This document shows positions 20,520 to 30,799 of a DNA stretch of 64,000 bases, one piece after another. Every line of letters begins with the position of its first letter. Positions within the stretch are counted from its first letter, which is position 1. The notes beneath the pieces are model-generated. The model worked only from the letters and a program-made list of their open reading frames with translations, was not told where the DNA came from and did not search any database. The DNA comes from Oegoconia quadripuncta (lineage: Eukaryota; Arthropoda; Insecta; Lepidoptera; Autostichidae). The DNA lies in assembly GCA_949316235.1 (NCBI GenBank), contig OX438744.1:28950778-29014777 (forward strand), in the 5' to 3' direction. The position numbers and the translations under genes were made by a program.

Positions 20520-20855
20520 ACCGCCTCCGTGGCTCAATGTAAACACCATTGGGCTTACGATTCGGAGGTCGCGGGTTCGATCCCCAGCGGGGTACATGTT
20601 TAAGTACTCGGTTTGGTTGGTGGTAGGGCATTTTAAATGCCCGCCTGGCTAGCTACCACCATCTTATCTAAATCTGCCGCCAAGCAGCAATGTTAATAGC
20701 ATTGTTGTGTTCCGGTTGTCAGAGATAAGATAGTGTACAGTCCCCCAAATGTGTTGGGTTTCTGGGTCAGTAGGCTTCCACCTTCGACCTCATCTTCACT
20801 TAACATCAGGTGTGATTGAGGTAAAGTACGAACCCGTCGTGCATTAAAAAAAAAA
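20520..20855 (+). repeat. SINE-A copy, full length
   Basis: Intact head CCGCCTCCGTGGCTCAATG, B box GGGTTCGATCCCC, full body and AACCCGTCGTGCATTAAAAA tail. Best reference copy. Confidence 0.92.
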
Positions 20856-20937
20856 GTAAAAAATTAAACTGATAAAATGGTTGAAATCAATTCAGTATGA
20901 CGAAACGGAGAAACTCCTTGGACATAGCTAAGATAAA

Positions 20938-20974
20938 CAAAACACACACATACTCACACACACATACTCACACA

Positions 20975-21007
<33 letters not shown>

Positions 21008-21022
21008 CCACACACACACACA
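20938..21022. repeat. (CA)n microsatellite
   Basis: Mostly CA dinucleotides with scattered TACT interruptions. It abuts the inverted-pair arm. Confidence 0.9.
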
Positions 21023-21533
21023 CACACATAATAATAAGAGTTGTTTAAAATTAAGTGGTAGTATATAATCTATTAATAATTACAATGTTTACTATGCTTA
21101 GTTAAGGTAGAGAGAGGTATTATTGTAAATATTTTGCGCAATAAAGAGTATTTGTATTGTATTGTATTGTAGAGCAAGATTTTCTGGCACATGTATACCT
21201 AAAAGAAAATCTTAACAATAAGTTGCATGTGATTCCTGAAGAAAGAAATAAACATTTTTTACATTTTACATTTTTTTACATCTTTGTCTAACTATGATCA
21301 AGCTCAAGCGTAGATCAGCATCTACGTAAATAATACGGGTCTTATCAGATATCACTAGTGATATCAGGAGATGATTTAGTATACTATGATTTACAATAGT
21401 TGCGAAGTTCATTACTGCGAAAGTTCATCATTGCGAAGTACGTTGTCGCGAAAGTTCTTTACTGCGATATACGAGTACGTTACTGCGAAAGTTCATCATT
21501 GCGACGTACGTTGTCGCGATATCACTAGTGGAT
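21023..21533 (-). repeat. inverted-pair repeat, arm 2
   Basis: Near-identical, in inverse, to 13080-13546. It adds extra subrepeat units and a second partial GATATCACTAGTG site at ~21516. The 18-bp palindrome lies at 21348-21365. Confidence 0.85.
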
Positions 21534-21582
21534 GATAAATTACAAAGTTATAACAATTTTATATTTATTATTGTTAATAAAT

Positions 21583-21835
21583 AATCTGTTACCAAGCCAT
21601 TGTGTCCGTGGGTATCGTATAAGGCGACTAAGGGACTTTCCAGTAAAACACCTATAGACTTGCACGTTTTAACGGCGATGGACTCAACCCTTGTTTGCAT
21701 TTCTGTATATTTCGAAACGTGAACCGTGGGTAATCTTTTAATGTTTAGAACAACCAAACGCTTTTGATTTGGAATTTCTCTGACCACCCCATTTGGGATA
21801 AAGGTTATCACTGCAAGTATGTGCATAATATACTG
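21583..21835 (+). repeat. dispersed repeat (family L), copy 1
   Basis: Shares CCGTGGGTATCGTATAAGGC, GACTAAGGGAC, GGCGATGGACTCA and CCCCATTTGGGATAAAG with 57125-57800, and the inverse CCCACATGGGGTGGTC type near 41960. Class unknown. Confidence 0.55.
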
Positions 21836-22152
21836 GACGATTTTTTTTACCGGAAGAAAAAAAATATAAAAAATAGTTGTTTTTTTTTTACAAAACTATC
21901 ATAGAATAAAACGATATTTTGCCATTTGACGGTCGCGTTTGTAGCCTCTTCCACATAATTACATCGTTAAATTAAATAAATAAAGAAAACTTGGAGAAAA
22001 TATGAGTTCCAAAAAAATTTCCAAATCAAAATAAAGGCGCGTGGTTATTGAAAAAAAAAAATACCTATGCCAATAACTTCTATTTCACTTACGTAATATG
22101 GCCTATTTTTTTCCTTACGTTAAAATAAAATTAAGCAATATTAATAAATACA
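21836..22152. other. AT-rich stretch with a shared fragment
   Basis: 22040-22118 contains CAATAACTTCTATTTCACTT, whose inverse occurs at 25550-25580 with similar flanks, so it is a small dispersed repeat. Otherwise nothing. Confidence 0.45.
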
Positions 22153-22627
22153 ATTTTTTTCGGACACTTACACCAATTATCTAGCCTATAACATGTGTAT
22201 AATATTGTATGACAATCTGCCTGACGAAATAAAATTAGTTAATGACAAAATGTTTAAAATTCGAGTGATACAATGGCTTCAGGCAAGGTGTTTCTATGAT
22301 ATTAAGGAATATTTAAATTATCAGAATGCTATGTAAAGTGTCACAAATCATATTTTGCACATCTGCATGCAGATTGAATACATGATTCCTAAATTTCTTA
22401 TCAGGCCTTGTAAACTGTATTCTGGCAAATAAATAATTTCTTTCTTTCTTTCTTTCTTTCTATCTAGCCTCAAACTAGGAAATGCCAGTAAGGATACTAA
22501 ACATCATGATGATGATTCGGAAATAAATGTTCCTATTCATCATACAAATATTTACCCTCAGCGGGATTCGAACCCGCAACCGTTGGTTTCGAAGGTATGG
22601 TCAACCTACTGAACCAATCGGTTGTCA
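22153..22627 (-). repeat. SINE-C copy split by a LINE
   Basis: Left part (to 22187) GGACACTTACACCAATTATC and right part (from 22471) ending ACCAATCGGTTGTCAAA belong to one SINE-C. A LINE 3' end (22188-22461) sits between them. Confidence 0.75.
22188..22461 (+). mobile_element. 5'-truncated LINE insertion
   Basis: Target duplication ATCTAGCCT at 22179-22187 and 22462-22470. Short coding end NLPDEIKLVNDKMFK...YLNYQNAM then stop is typical of CR1/Jockey-type LINE C-termini; the 3' end is AAATAAATAAT followed by (TTTC)n. Confidence 0.8.
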
Positions 22628-23084
22628 AATCTGATATATCACAAAAGATGTGGAAAGATCTTAAAAGGAATGTATAATTCACAAAACACAATACAAAATT
22701 CATGTAAAGCGTTCATCTGCAAATCTCCATATCTATACAGTTCACAAAAAAATAGGTTAATCTTATTCGAATAAAAAAAAGGAGTTTAATAAAAGAAGTG
22801 TGGCGAGTTCAGTGACCCGTGTCGTGACCCCGTGACCGGGTCATTGACCCCGTCTGTCCGTATGTCCGTCCATTGTTACGGCTCGTGGAAAACTCGCTCT
22901 ATTAATTTAAGCCTTTTATAGTTGGATCCGGCCTCTTTTTTTAACTGGATTAAAACAATGAAACGGTTTTTTTTTGTTCTGTCTGTGGAAACTTGGTTAC
23001 GTGTGGATCCTGACGTAATGAAATGGTTCAAATCTATCTCTTTCCGTGGGTACAGTAAAAGATGACTATATCATACGTATAGGC
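22628..23084. other. unassigned intergenic stretch
   Basis: Short GTGACC / CCGTGACC repeats at 22805-22850 and TGTCCGTATGTCCGTCC. No gene or family is recognised. Confidence 0.4.
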
Positions 23085-23353
23085 ACCGCCTCCGCGGCTC
23101 AATGTAAACAACATTGGTTTCACGATTCGGAGGTCGCGGGTTCGATCGACAAGGGGTACATGTTTGGTTTTTTGGTGGCTAACTACCACCATCTTATATA
23201 AATCTGCCGCCAAGCAGCAATGTTAATAGCATTGTTGTGTTCCGATTGTCAGAGATAAGATAGCCAGTCCCCCAAATGTGTTGGGATTTTCGGGTTAGTA
23301 CGCTTCCAACTTCAACCTCATCTTCACTTAACATCAGGTGTGATTGAAAAAAA
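23085..23353 (+). repeat. SINE-A copy
   Basis: Head CCGCCTCCGCGGCTCAATG, B box GGGTTCGATCGAC, a ~45-bp internal deletion after the head, and an early tail at GTGATTGAAAAAAAG. Confidence 0.85.
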
Positions 23354-23379
23354 GGCACTATTGGCGCATTCGCTATTCC

Positions 23380-23745
23380 TAGTCCTTAGATGGGTGACTA
23401 AGTAAATATTCACAAGATTGAGATGACCTTAATCTGTTGCACATTGAAACAGTATCAAAACAATAGTACTGAGACTGAGACGCGATACCACTAGTGGCAT
23501 TTTAATGCGAATTTTTCCGTGGTTCGGAGGGCACATTACAATACAATACAATACAATACAATACAATACAAATACACTTTATTTCACAACAGACAAGAAA
23601 ATACAGTTTCAGAAAAGTGGTAAGAATAGAATGTACAATTTGGCGACCTTTGGCACTTTAGCACGTTAAATAGTCGGTCCCGGTTGTTGTCAGTTGAAAG
23701 CAGTCGTTAAGCCAACAGTAAATAGTCAGGGGAAATCGCTGGATG
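23380..23745 (+). repeat. SINE-5S-like copy split by LINE tail
   Basis: TCCTTAGATGGGTGACTAAG recalls the 3' half of 5S rRNA. TTTTTCCGTGGTTCGGAGG and, after the insertion, GTTAAATAGTCGGTCCCGG continue the element. Confidence 0.55.
23535..23660 (-). repeat. LT2 LINE tail insertion
   Basis: ATTACAATACAATACAATAC then ACTTTATTTCACAACAGAC and AATACAGTTTCAGAA. GCAC flanks it on both sides (23531-23534, 23661-23664). Confidence 0.7.
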
Positions 23746-23781
23746 CAGGCAGCTTCCAACCGGTCACTGTGGAAACATCCA
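23726..23781 (+). repeat. RTE 3'-coding fragment
   Basis: GGGGAAATCGCTGGATGCAG then CTTCCAACCGGTCACTGTGG matches the inverse of the RTE remnant at 28970-29215. Confidence 0.6.
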
Positions 23782-23785
23782 GTAC

Positions 23786-24354
23786 AATCAAATCAATTCA
23801 AAATATTTTATTTCATAGGATAAAATTATCACTTGAAAACGTCACTATTAATATTACATTTAAATTTACTGCTCATTCACAAAGCTGACTCCCCAGAGAA
23901 GAACGAGCAAGAAACTCTAGGGTTGCTCTTTTAAACAGATTATGGGTTACAATTTGTGATTTCATAATTATATGAATAATAAGACAGCTATGTCCATGCT
24001 TGGTTAGTCAGTGATTTTATAATAGCTTTTTGCTAATAATTTCTGTTTTATGATCGCTTTAAATTTATTTAAAGGCAAATTTTCAATGTCTACTGGAACC
24101 TTATTATAAAAGCGTATACAGGATTTACTAACTTTGTGAAGTCGGCTAATATAAACAGATAGCTGGTTCTTATTCCTTGTATTAACATTGTGCCTATCAC
24201 TATTTTTAGCGAATAAGGTTATATATTTTTTTGCATATAATAAATTCTCATAAATGTATTGAGAAGTCATTGTTAAGATATTAATTTCCTTAAACTTATC
24301 TCTAAGAGACACTCTAGGTCCTAATTTATAAATGGCACGAATAGCACGCTGTGG
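23786..24354 (-). pseudogene. LT1 CR1/Jockey-type LINE C-terminus
   Basis: Minus-strand frame 24354 to 24004 is open for about 116 codons: QRAIRAIYKLGPRVSLRDKF, then YIYENLLYAKKY, KSCIRFYNKVPVDIENLP and the end KSYYKITD. This layout (RAIR..., R, F Y N K V P, short basic end) is usual for the C-terminus of CR1/Jockey-type reverse transcriptases. The 3' UTR carries GAGTTTCTTGCTCGTTCTTC and ends in an ATTTGATTTG-like repeat. 5'-truncated, no catalytic domain. Confidence 0.8.
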
Positions 24355-24357
24355 TTG

Positions 24358-24605
24358 ATATGACCATCATCAACGATCTTATACGTCCCTACTGTTGGGT
24401 CTCAGTCCCCTCACTGGGAAAGGGTATAGGCCATAATCCACCACGGGGGCCCAGAGCGGATTGGTGGACTTTTGTGAGACTAGTGGCCCTTTGACAGTCA
24501 GGGAAACACTTGTACTAAAATGCCACTAGTGGTCATTAGTGGTCACCCATCCAAACACTGACCGCGTGACGCAAACACATGGCTTAACTATGCTAATCGA
24601 AAATG
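24358..24605 (-). repeat. SINE-5S copy
   Basis: Read on minus: 5S-like GTTTGGATGGGTGACCAC, body with GACTGTCAAAGGGCCACTAG, and tail GTAGGGACGTATAAGATCG then TTGATGATGG. It lies flush against the LINE remnant. Confidence 0.7.
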
Positions 24606-25011
24606 ATATGATGGTGATAGGTAATTTTAATTGCCCGTGTAAGTGCACTTGTCTACATTTTATTTAGTAGTAAATCGTCATAATATACCCCAAGTGAATC
24701 GTCCCAGTAAACTTGAATTAAGTCGTGAGTTCAACGGTTCAACCTAGGTTAAAATAAGTACCCGCATCTACCTTCTCAATCAATAACAACTGCACGTGCG
24801 AATTCCAGTCTTTTAATTGCGAAGTTAAAGTTGAATTCGCTTTGCATAATTCGGATTCTATTATCCTAAGGATTTACACAGTTGAATTGGTTCTTGAGAT
24901 TAAAAAGTAGTTCGGTTTAAAGCTTCCACCACATACCACAGGTACCTTACCCGTAATATTAGCATTTAGAATAAAAATCTTAATTTAGACTCAATAGACT
25001 TGTTTCTTACA
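24606..25011. other. unassigned intergenic stretch
   Basis: No frame, repeat family or RNA gene recognised. Confidence 0.4.
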
Positions 25012-25245
25012 ATACAATGCTGTACAAATACCCTTTATTGCACAACAGAAAAGAAAATACAGTTTCAGAATGCGTATCCAGTCAACCATAAAAAGAAAAA
25101 AGAAAAAGTAAAGTGGTAAGAATAGAATGTCAATTTGGCGACCTTATCACTAAAAGCAATCTCTTCTAGGCAACGTTTGGGTATAAGGACAGTACATTTG
25201 AAATAGGTAGCTTGTGCGGTATTAAATTCTTCTTCTATTAATTAC
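25012..25245 (-). repeat. LT2 LINE 3' end
   Basis: ATACCCTTTATTGCACAACA, AATACAGTTTCAGAA, and GCGACCTTATCACTAAAAGC mirror the 3' UTR at 15140-15335, with a ~40-bp insertion after the tail. Confidence 0.75.
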
Positions 25246-25254
25246 TTCTTTGTA

Positions 25255-25460
25255 TTTTTTTTATGCACAACAGGTTAGCACTTGACCTCATTCACACCTG
25301 ATGTTAAGTGACGTTAAGGCAAGTGGAAGCGTACTGAAGGCGGACATTTAAAATGCCCTATAGGTGGTATACCACCAACCAAACCGAGTACGAAACATGT
25401 ACCGCTAGGGATCGCACCCGCGACCTGCGAATCGCATTTACATTGAGCCACGGAGGCGGT
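25255..25460 (-). repeat. SINE-A copy with internal deletion
   Basis: Both ends are present (TTATGCACAACAGG and the inverse of the CCGCCTCCGTGGCTCAATG head), but ~120 bp of the body is lost between GCGTACTGA and AGGCGGACATT. Confidence 0.85.
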
Positions 25461-25878
25461 TAAATGTAGATATATATATAATAAATACATATTCCATATA
25501 TCGGATGAGTTTTATACCGTAAGCAAAAAAATAGGACATATTATAGGTAAGTGAAATAGAAGTTATTGGCATAGTTTCATTTTTTTTTTTTTGAAAACCG
25601 GCACGCGCCGGTTGCTTATTAATATTTAGATGTATGTATGTAAATTTCGATGTTACTTCCTGTAGCCGCAACGGCTTGACCAGGGTTACCAACTCCTCAA
25701 AAAGAATAACCCTAAAAGCAAGACGAGATACCCCTTAATAGCCCGAAATTCTATAATGTAAGCCTCAAAAAAATTCCCGTATCTATTCAGACGTATATAT
25801 CAATAATTTTAACATATTAATAGGGTAAATAGGCACTTACATCACTATAATAAAACATTACTTAGCTTTATAGTTACA
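25461..25878. other. unassigned stretch with small repeat
   Basis: 25530-25612 is the inverse of 22040-22118 (GTGAAATAGAAGTTATTGGC). The remainder shows nothing recognisable. Confidence 0.4.
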
Positions 25879-26082
25879 CTAGCGTTCCGCCCGCAACTTG
25901 GTCCGCGTGGAAAATTTATCAAAATCGGTTCAGCAAAAAAAAATTTTCAATATGTTAGTTCAGGTTCTAATCTGTCTACCCACCAAATTTCATCCAAATC
26001 CGTCCAGCCGCATAGGCGTGAAGAGGTAACAAACATATATACAGACACACACAAACCTTCGCATTTCTATTATTAGTTGGGA
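25879..26082 (-). mobile_element. short non-autonomous Helitron (204 bp)
   Basis: On minus it begins TCCCAACTAATAATAG and ends in CTAG, with flanking T and A as expected for insertion between A and T. Internal GGACGGATTTGGATGAAATT and a GCGGACCAAGTTGCG hairpin-like end fit lepidopteran Helitrons. Confidence 0.75.
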
Positions 26083-26712
26083 TTTTTTTATTAGAAATCG
26101 AACATTTTTCTCGTTTTAGACAGATTGATTTGATGGGATGAAGTATTATTTTACACCCCAAAAGATTGCCCTAAATGAAAAGTACAAGTGATTACGAGGG
26201 TTTTTTCGATAGGAATAAACCCATTCTAATGAAACTTTATAAGCATAAAGCACGTACTTACTAAAAAGTTAGTAAAGAATATTTTCGTAGAAGAGTAGAA
26301 TTACTAAATTATAGCGATTTAAAATTTTCCATAGTAACAGAAAAAATGCAAGATATTCTTTAAAATTCGATATGTATTCTGTTTATATTTATAAAGTTTC
26401 ATTGGGGCATTCCCTATATCCCAAATTGCCGAAGCAATTTATAAATTAGTGAGAGTCGGTGTAAATAATAGGGTGTAAATATCCACTGAGTCATTACAGA
26501 GCGACATAGTCATTAAAATGACTAAATTAAATAAGATAAAAAAAAATAACATTTCATTGGAATAGGTCTTTATTTCGCAAAATTTGAACTTGAAAGTCAG
26601 TGTGGAATGCCGTGATATAAACCCTCTTGATCAAAGCCTGTGACCCCAATGACGCACCCCTCCCCCCCCTTCTTATATGGGGATGTGGATGTGGTTTCAC
26701 TGTCCGATGTTA
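26083..26712. other. unassigned AT-rich stretch
   Basis: No supported feature; a run of eight C lies at 26662-26669. Confidence 0.4.
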
Positions 26713-27268
26713 GGCCCCTATAATAAACCATTCTCAAGATTGAGAACAGTCCTGTGATCGGTCTCAAGTAAACGTTATGGGTGGTGGTAGGGCATTTTAT
26801 ATGTCCGCCTGGCTAGCTACCACCGTCTTATCTAAATCTGCCGCCAAACAGCAATGTTAATAGCATTGTTGTGTTCCGGTTGTCAGAGATAAGATAGCCA
26901 GTCCCCCAAATAACATGGCTTTTACGGGTCATTACGCTACCACCTTCGGCTTAATCTTCACTTAACATCAGGTGTGATTGAGGTCAAGTGCTAACCCGCT
27001 GTGCATAAAAAAAAACATGTTGATTAATAAACCTGACTTGAGACCTGAAACGCACGTGAATACTCAAGCAGTACTCACTTGAGAGGTGCGCTAAGTTTCA
27101 CGTATTAATAAACGACACTCAAGACTTTAGAAGTGATCTCAGCTGAGTAGACCTCAAGATTGGTTTATAAATTAGCACGGAGCTTGAGATAGCTTCAACT
27201 TCTTAAGACGCATCTTGGGTGATACAGTCTCAAGACTTGTATTGAGATTGCTTTATTAATACGGTCCA
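26713..27268. mobile_element. MITE-K copy holding a SINE-A
   Basis: Ends GGCCCCTATAATAAACC and, inverted, TGGACCGTATTAATAAAGC, flanked by TA (26711-26712 and 27269-27270). Subterminal CTCAAG / CTTGAG motifs recur on both sides of the SINE at 26778-27015. No transposase. Confidence 0.65.
26778..27015 (+). repeat. SINE-A copy, head missing
   Basis: Starts within the body at GGTGGTAGGGCATTTTATAT and ends GTGCATAAAAAAAAA. It lies inside MITE-K. Confidence 0.85.
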
Positions 27269-27512
27269 TAATTTCTCAACGAGCACAGTTATTGTTTTCC
27301 AATCATATTTATATAAATAACAGTCTTGGTGATTTTCCAATGGGCTGACGTGACTCAGCATGCCTAGATGAGCGGCTCACACTAAGCCAGAGATGATTTT
27401 TGTGCTATTTTTATAAAATTTCCAGCCGCTTTCTGTAACGTAAAGTGGCCAGCTACGCCGTTTAAGGAGTAGTAGAAAAAGAATAATTACTTTTTTCATA
27501 ATTTAATAATTT

Positions 27513-27780
27513 CATGAATCGGAGGAGGCGGACTCGATCTCCAGCGTGGGCGTAGGGCATTTTAAATGTCCGCCTGTCTACCTGCCACCATCTTATCTAA
27601 CTCTGCTGCCAAACCACAATATTAATAGCATTGTTGTGTTCCGGTTGTCAGAGATAAGATAGCCAGTTTCCCAAATAAGATAGGGTATCTGGGTCAGTAC
27701 ACTTCCACCTTCAGCCTCATCTTCACTTAATATCAGGTGTGATCGAGGTCAAGAACTAACCCGTTGTTCATAAAAAAAAA
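27513..27780 (+). repeat. SINE-A copy, diverged
   Basis: Partial head (AATCGGAGGAGGCGGACTCG), then GGGCATTTTAAATGTCCGCC and the tail CGTTGTTCATAAAAAAAA. More diverged than neighbours. Confidence 0.75.
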
Positions 27781-28079
27781 GTTCAAAAGGTCGGGCTTTT
27801 AGCCCAGGGAAAATACGGTAAAAAATTAGCTTAGCTAGACATAATTCATAACCGACATATAATTGCTATCTTATAGAGGTATATTAGAGATGTAATTTTG
27901 AATAATAAAGCCTAAAAAAAACGAGCGCTTAGTCTAGATTTTTTAGAAAACCCTATTTTTAATTTGTATCTTAATAACAATAAATACTAATTGATATTTA
28001 ATTAGGTAGACTTTCGTTAAACACCGTTAACTCATTTGATGGATAAAAAACTAAGCATGTTATAGTTAGGTTTTGTTTT
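27781..28079. other. unassigned AT-rich stretch
   Basis: No supported feature. Confidence 0.4.
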
Positions 28080-28215
28080 TTTTTTTATTAAAAACTGGTT
28101 TCGCGTTTGGCTACAATCTCACCTGATGGAAAGTGACGATGTAGCCGAAGATGTATCACGCGCACCCAGTAAATGCCTATTCACTCTAGACTTGAAGGTA
28201 TGCATGAGTGTTAGC
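28080..28215 (-). repeat. LT5 LINE 3' end
   Basis: Oligo-T, ATTAAAAACTGGTTTCGCG, ATCTCACCTGATGGAAAGTG and CACGCGCACCCAGTAAATGC, as at 63145-63298. Confidence 0.7.
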
Positions 28216-28549
28216 TGAAAATGTCGTCGAGCTGCATTGCTTAAGAAATAATTTCCCTATGTTTTGAATTAAAAGAAATATCCATCAATTGAGCATTATT
28301 TTTAAAAGAAACACATTTTTCAACTTTAGATTATTTAGTTAATTACTTAGTAGTTTCTTACAAATGCTTAATTTTTAGCAATTGTTACTACATTTACAAC
28401 ATTTTACTAAATGTTTCAAGAAAATCACGGTTATTCGTTTTACCGAGGTCAAACCGTATTTTCCCTGGGCTATTTGTTAAAGTTGGAGAATCGCTGATAT
28501 TGGTAATAGTATTTAGAGAGGCCCTGATGAGGCTGGTGATAAATACCAT
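28216..28549. other. unassigned stretch
   Basis: AT-rich; only a CCCTGATGAGGCTGGTGAT motif near 28520 recalls SINE/RTE tails. Confidence 0.35.
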
Positions 28550-28560
28550 GACTTAGTCAT

Positions 28561-28940
28561 CATCATCATCTGATTTAAGAGCCATGCTTTAGTAGGTGGA
28601 GATTTTTCCATATCTCTCTGCTCTCCGCCTTCCTCTTGACCTCCTGATACGACACGACGTTCAACTTCTCTTTTATCTGCTGCATGTAGCTTATTCTCGG
28701 TCTTCCTCTTTTTCTTTTCCCCTCTATTCTTCCTTCTATTATGGTTTTGATGAAATCATCGTGTCGTATAAGGTGTCTCAGCATTTTCCCTCTTCTATTC
28801 GCAATTTCTCCCCAGAATTTCCTTTTTTCCCTTACTATATTTAAAAGATTGGAAGCTTTTGAGATGTGGTGCTGGAGGAGAATGGAACACATCAGCTGGA
28901 CAGAAAACGAACGAAGAGGTTTTAAATATAGTAAGGGAAA
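28561..28940 (-). mobile_element. twin-primed RTE-type insertion
   Basis: An 11-bp target duplication, GACTTAGTCAT, flanks it (28550-28560 and 28941-28951). The 3' tail, read on minus, is GATGATGATG at the left edge. The 3' part (28561-28851) is in minus orientation, but the 5' part (28852-28940) is inverted. This is the classic outcome when the second target strand also primes reverse transcription. About 20 bp (TTTAAATATAGTAAGGGAAA) is present in both parts. Confidence 0.88.
28575..28851 (-). pseudogene. RTE-type LINE C-terminus
   Basis: Encodes LLNIVREKRKFWGEIANRRG, then KMLRHLIRHDDFIKTIIEGR, EGKRKRGRPRISYMQQIKEK and the stop. The RHDDF...IIEGRIEGKR(K)RGRPR layout is characteristic of the C-terminus of RTE-type LINE proteins. 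The inverted part next to it supplies the preceding residues (FEMWCWRRMEHISWTENE). No RT catalytic core. Confidence 0.85.
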
Positions 28941-28969
28941 GACTTAGTCATAACACTATTTTCACCTTT

Positions 28970-29215
28970 ATCATCATCATCATTCATCCCTCCCCCATGG
29001 CCCATGACATGATTTCCACAGAGATCGGTTGGAAGTGACCTGCATCCAGCGATTTCCCCTGATCTTTATCAGGTCGTCTGTCCACCTTGTGAGTGGACGG
29101 CCTACGCTGCGCTTGCCTGTGCGTGGTCTCCACTCGAGAACTTTAACACCCCCCCGGCCATCAGTTCTTCGAGCTGTGCCCTGCCCACTGCCACTTCAAC
29201 CACTCCCACTCCCAA
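28970..29215 (-). pseudogene. RTE LINE C-terminal remnant
   Basis: On minus, KWQWAGH and, past frameshifts, THKVDRRPDKDQGKSLDAG correspond to the same region as 62640-62830 (KWQWAGH..., VDRRFGKDRGRPLDAG). The tail is ATGATGATGATGA. Several frameshifts. Confidence 0.75.
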
Positions 29216-29229
29216 CACCCCACTGTTGG

Positions 29230-29428
29230 GATATTGTTTTCAACTGAAGGCAGGCTTTAAGCAAGTCGGTAACCAGGACGGCTTAAAAACACTGACTGTC
29301 AAGTGGCCACTAGTCTCATAAAAGTCCACAGTCCACAGTGGTTAATGACCCATACCCTCTCCTAGTGATGGGAGGTTGTGTCCCAACAGTGGGGACGTAT
29401 AAGATCGTTGATGATGGTCATGTCAACC
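29230..29428 (+). repeat. SINE-5S 3' part
   Basis: GGCTTAAAAACACTGACTGT, AGTGGCCACTAGTCTCATAA and CAGTGGGGACGTATAAGATC then GTTGATGATGG. The 5S-like head is missing. Confidence 0.65.
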
Positions 29429-29889
29429 ACAGTACATCCACTGCTGAATATGGACTTCCCCCATATATTTCCGGGAGTGTATGTGAGAACGCACTTGACT
29501 GTGTTGTTTTCGTTTTTAAAACTTAAGTGAGAGTGGACAAATCAGCGCAAACGCAGCAAGGGGTTGCGCTGAAAACCAGCGCTGTCAAGTGCTATACAAC
29601 ATATTGGCAGCAAATGCTGATGCCCAATCCCTTTGCCACAAATACATTTAAATATACAATAAATAATGTTTATTTCCTGAAAGCCTACTTAAAAGTACAA
29701 TCTGTTAAAAATATTTTACAATGTATGTAATTAATAACATTAAAGAGTAATCTGAGGCCAAGAAACATACGAGGGAGTAATTGACGCTAAATGGGTCTAA
29801 ACCAGCGTCAACTGTACATTAGTAGTTGCTGATTGCCAACTGGGTTGATACATAACATTTGTATCCATTAGTGATCATCACAAATAAAA
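29429..29889. other. unassigned intergenic stretch
   Basis: No recognised repeat or frame. Confidence 0.4.
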
Positions 29890-29938
29890 TGTTTTTTTTT
29901 TTTACGCACAACGGGTTGTACTTGACCTCAGTCACTTT
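29890..29938 (-). repeat. SINE-A 3'-end fragment
   Basis: Oligo-T then ACGCACAACGGGTTGTACTT; only ~45 bp remains. Confidence 0.7.
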
Positions 29939-30564
29939 TGTGCAATGAATAAAGCTGCTACTGACTAGTATGTGTATTATGATTGGAGTGTATGTATGTG
30001 GGTAGGTAATAATATAATAAAATATATAAATAATATATAAAATAAAATATAATAAAATTTCGTAGGTACATAATGTTGTACCTACGAAATTTTCTGTATT
30101 TGTTGGCAATAAAATATATTTTCTTTCTTTCTTCTTCTTTCTTTCAGATTTTTTTTATTCCCACCTCTCCCTTAACAACTGTCTCAAAATAGCTCGTTTG
30201 ATCACCGGCAGGCGCACGCGTCGATCGGCGTATCGATCGATTGATTTACACATCCCTAGCCGTCTCCACTCCAAAATACACTTTAACACAGCACTTTAAA
30301 AACCACATTACAAAATCTACATTCGGGTTGATGGGAATTGAACCTTACTACTCCGATATACGGGTGTGATTGATTTAGTTGGTTAGTAATTGGGTTGTAG
30401 CCATGTGCTTAGACATTACTCCAGACATTTTGCGTAAGCTGAGATAATTTGGGAGTTTCATATTTAGGCCTCCTGTGAGGATGAGTGAGGCCTTCCTAGG
30501 GGCCGTGAGAAGTATCACAAATGAAGTAGAAACCTAAAAGTATAAAGTCAAAAGAGTTTGTTTC
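29939..30564. other. AT-rich stretch with hairpin and microsatellite
   Basis: It holds the hairpin at 30054-30093 and a TTTC/TTC run (30118-30148). No gene is evident. Confidence 0.45.
30054..30093. other. perfect 16-bp stem hairpin
   Basis: AAAATTTCGTAGGTAC and its exact reverse complement are separated by ATAATGTT. Confidence 0.85.
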
Positions 30565-30799
30565 GTAGTAATAAAAATAACATTTGAATCGTCATGACAT
30601 GCAATTTTCACTCATTCGCAAGGCAGACTCCCCAGAGAAGAACGATCAAGAAACTCTTTTTAAATAAGTATTTTTACAATTTATTGACAAAGAGAACTTT
30701 ACTATTTATCTATATTAGACTTTACTATTTTGACAAAGAGAAAAAAAGAGAATAATAGTCTGGATATAGCCGAGCCGTTTATGTCCATGCATGCTTATC

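Noticed and set aside
20520..20600. Possible tRNA gene at the SINE-A head
   Set aside because: Same head occurs in many dispersed copies with a common ~330-bp body; acceptor stem does not close.
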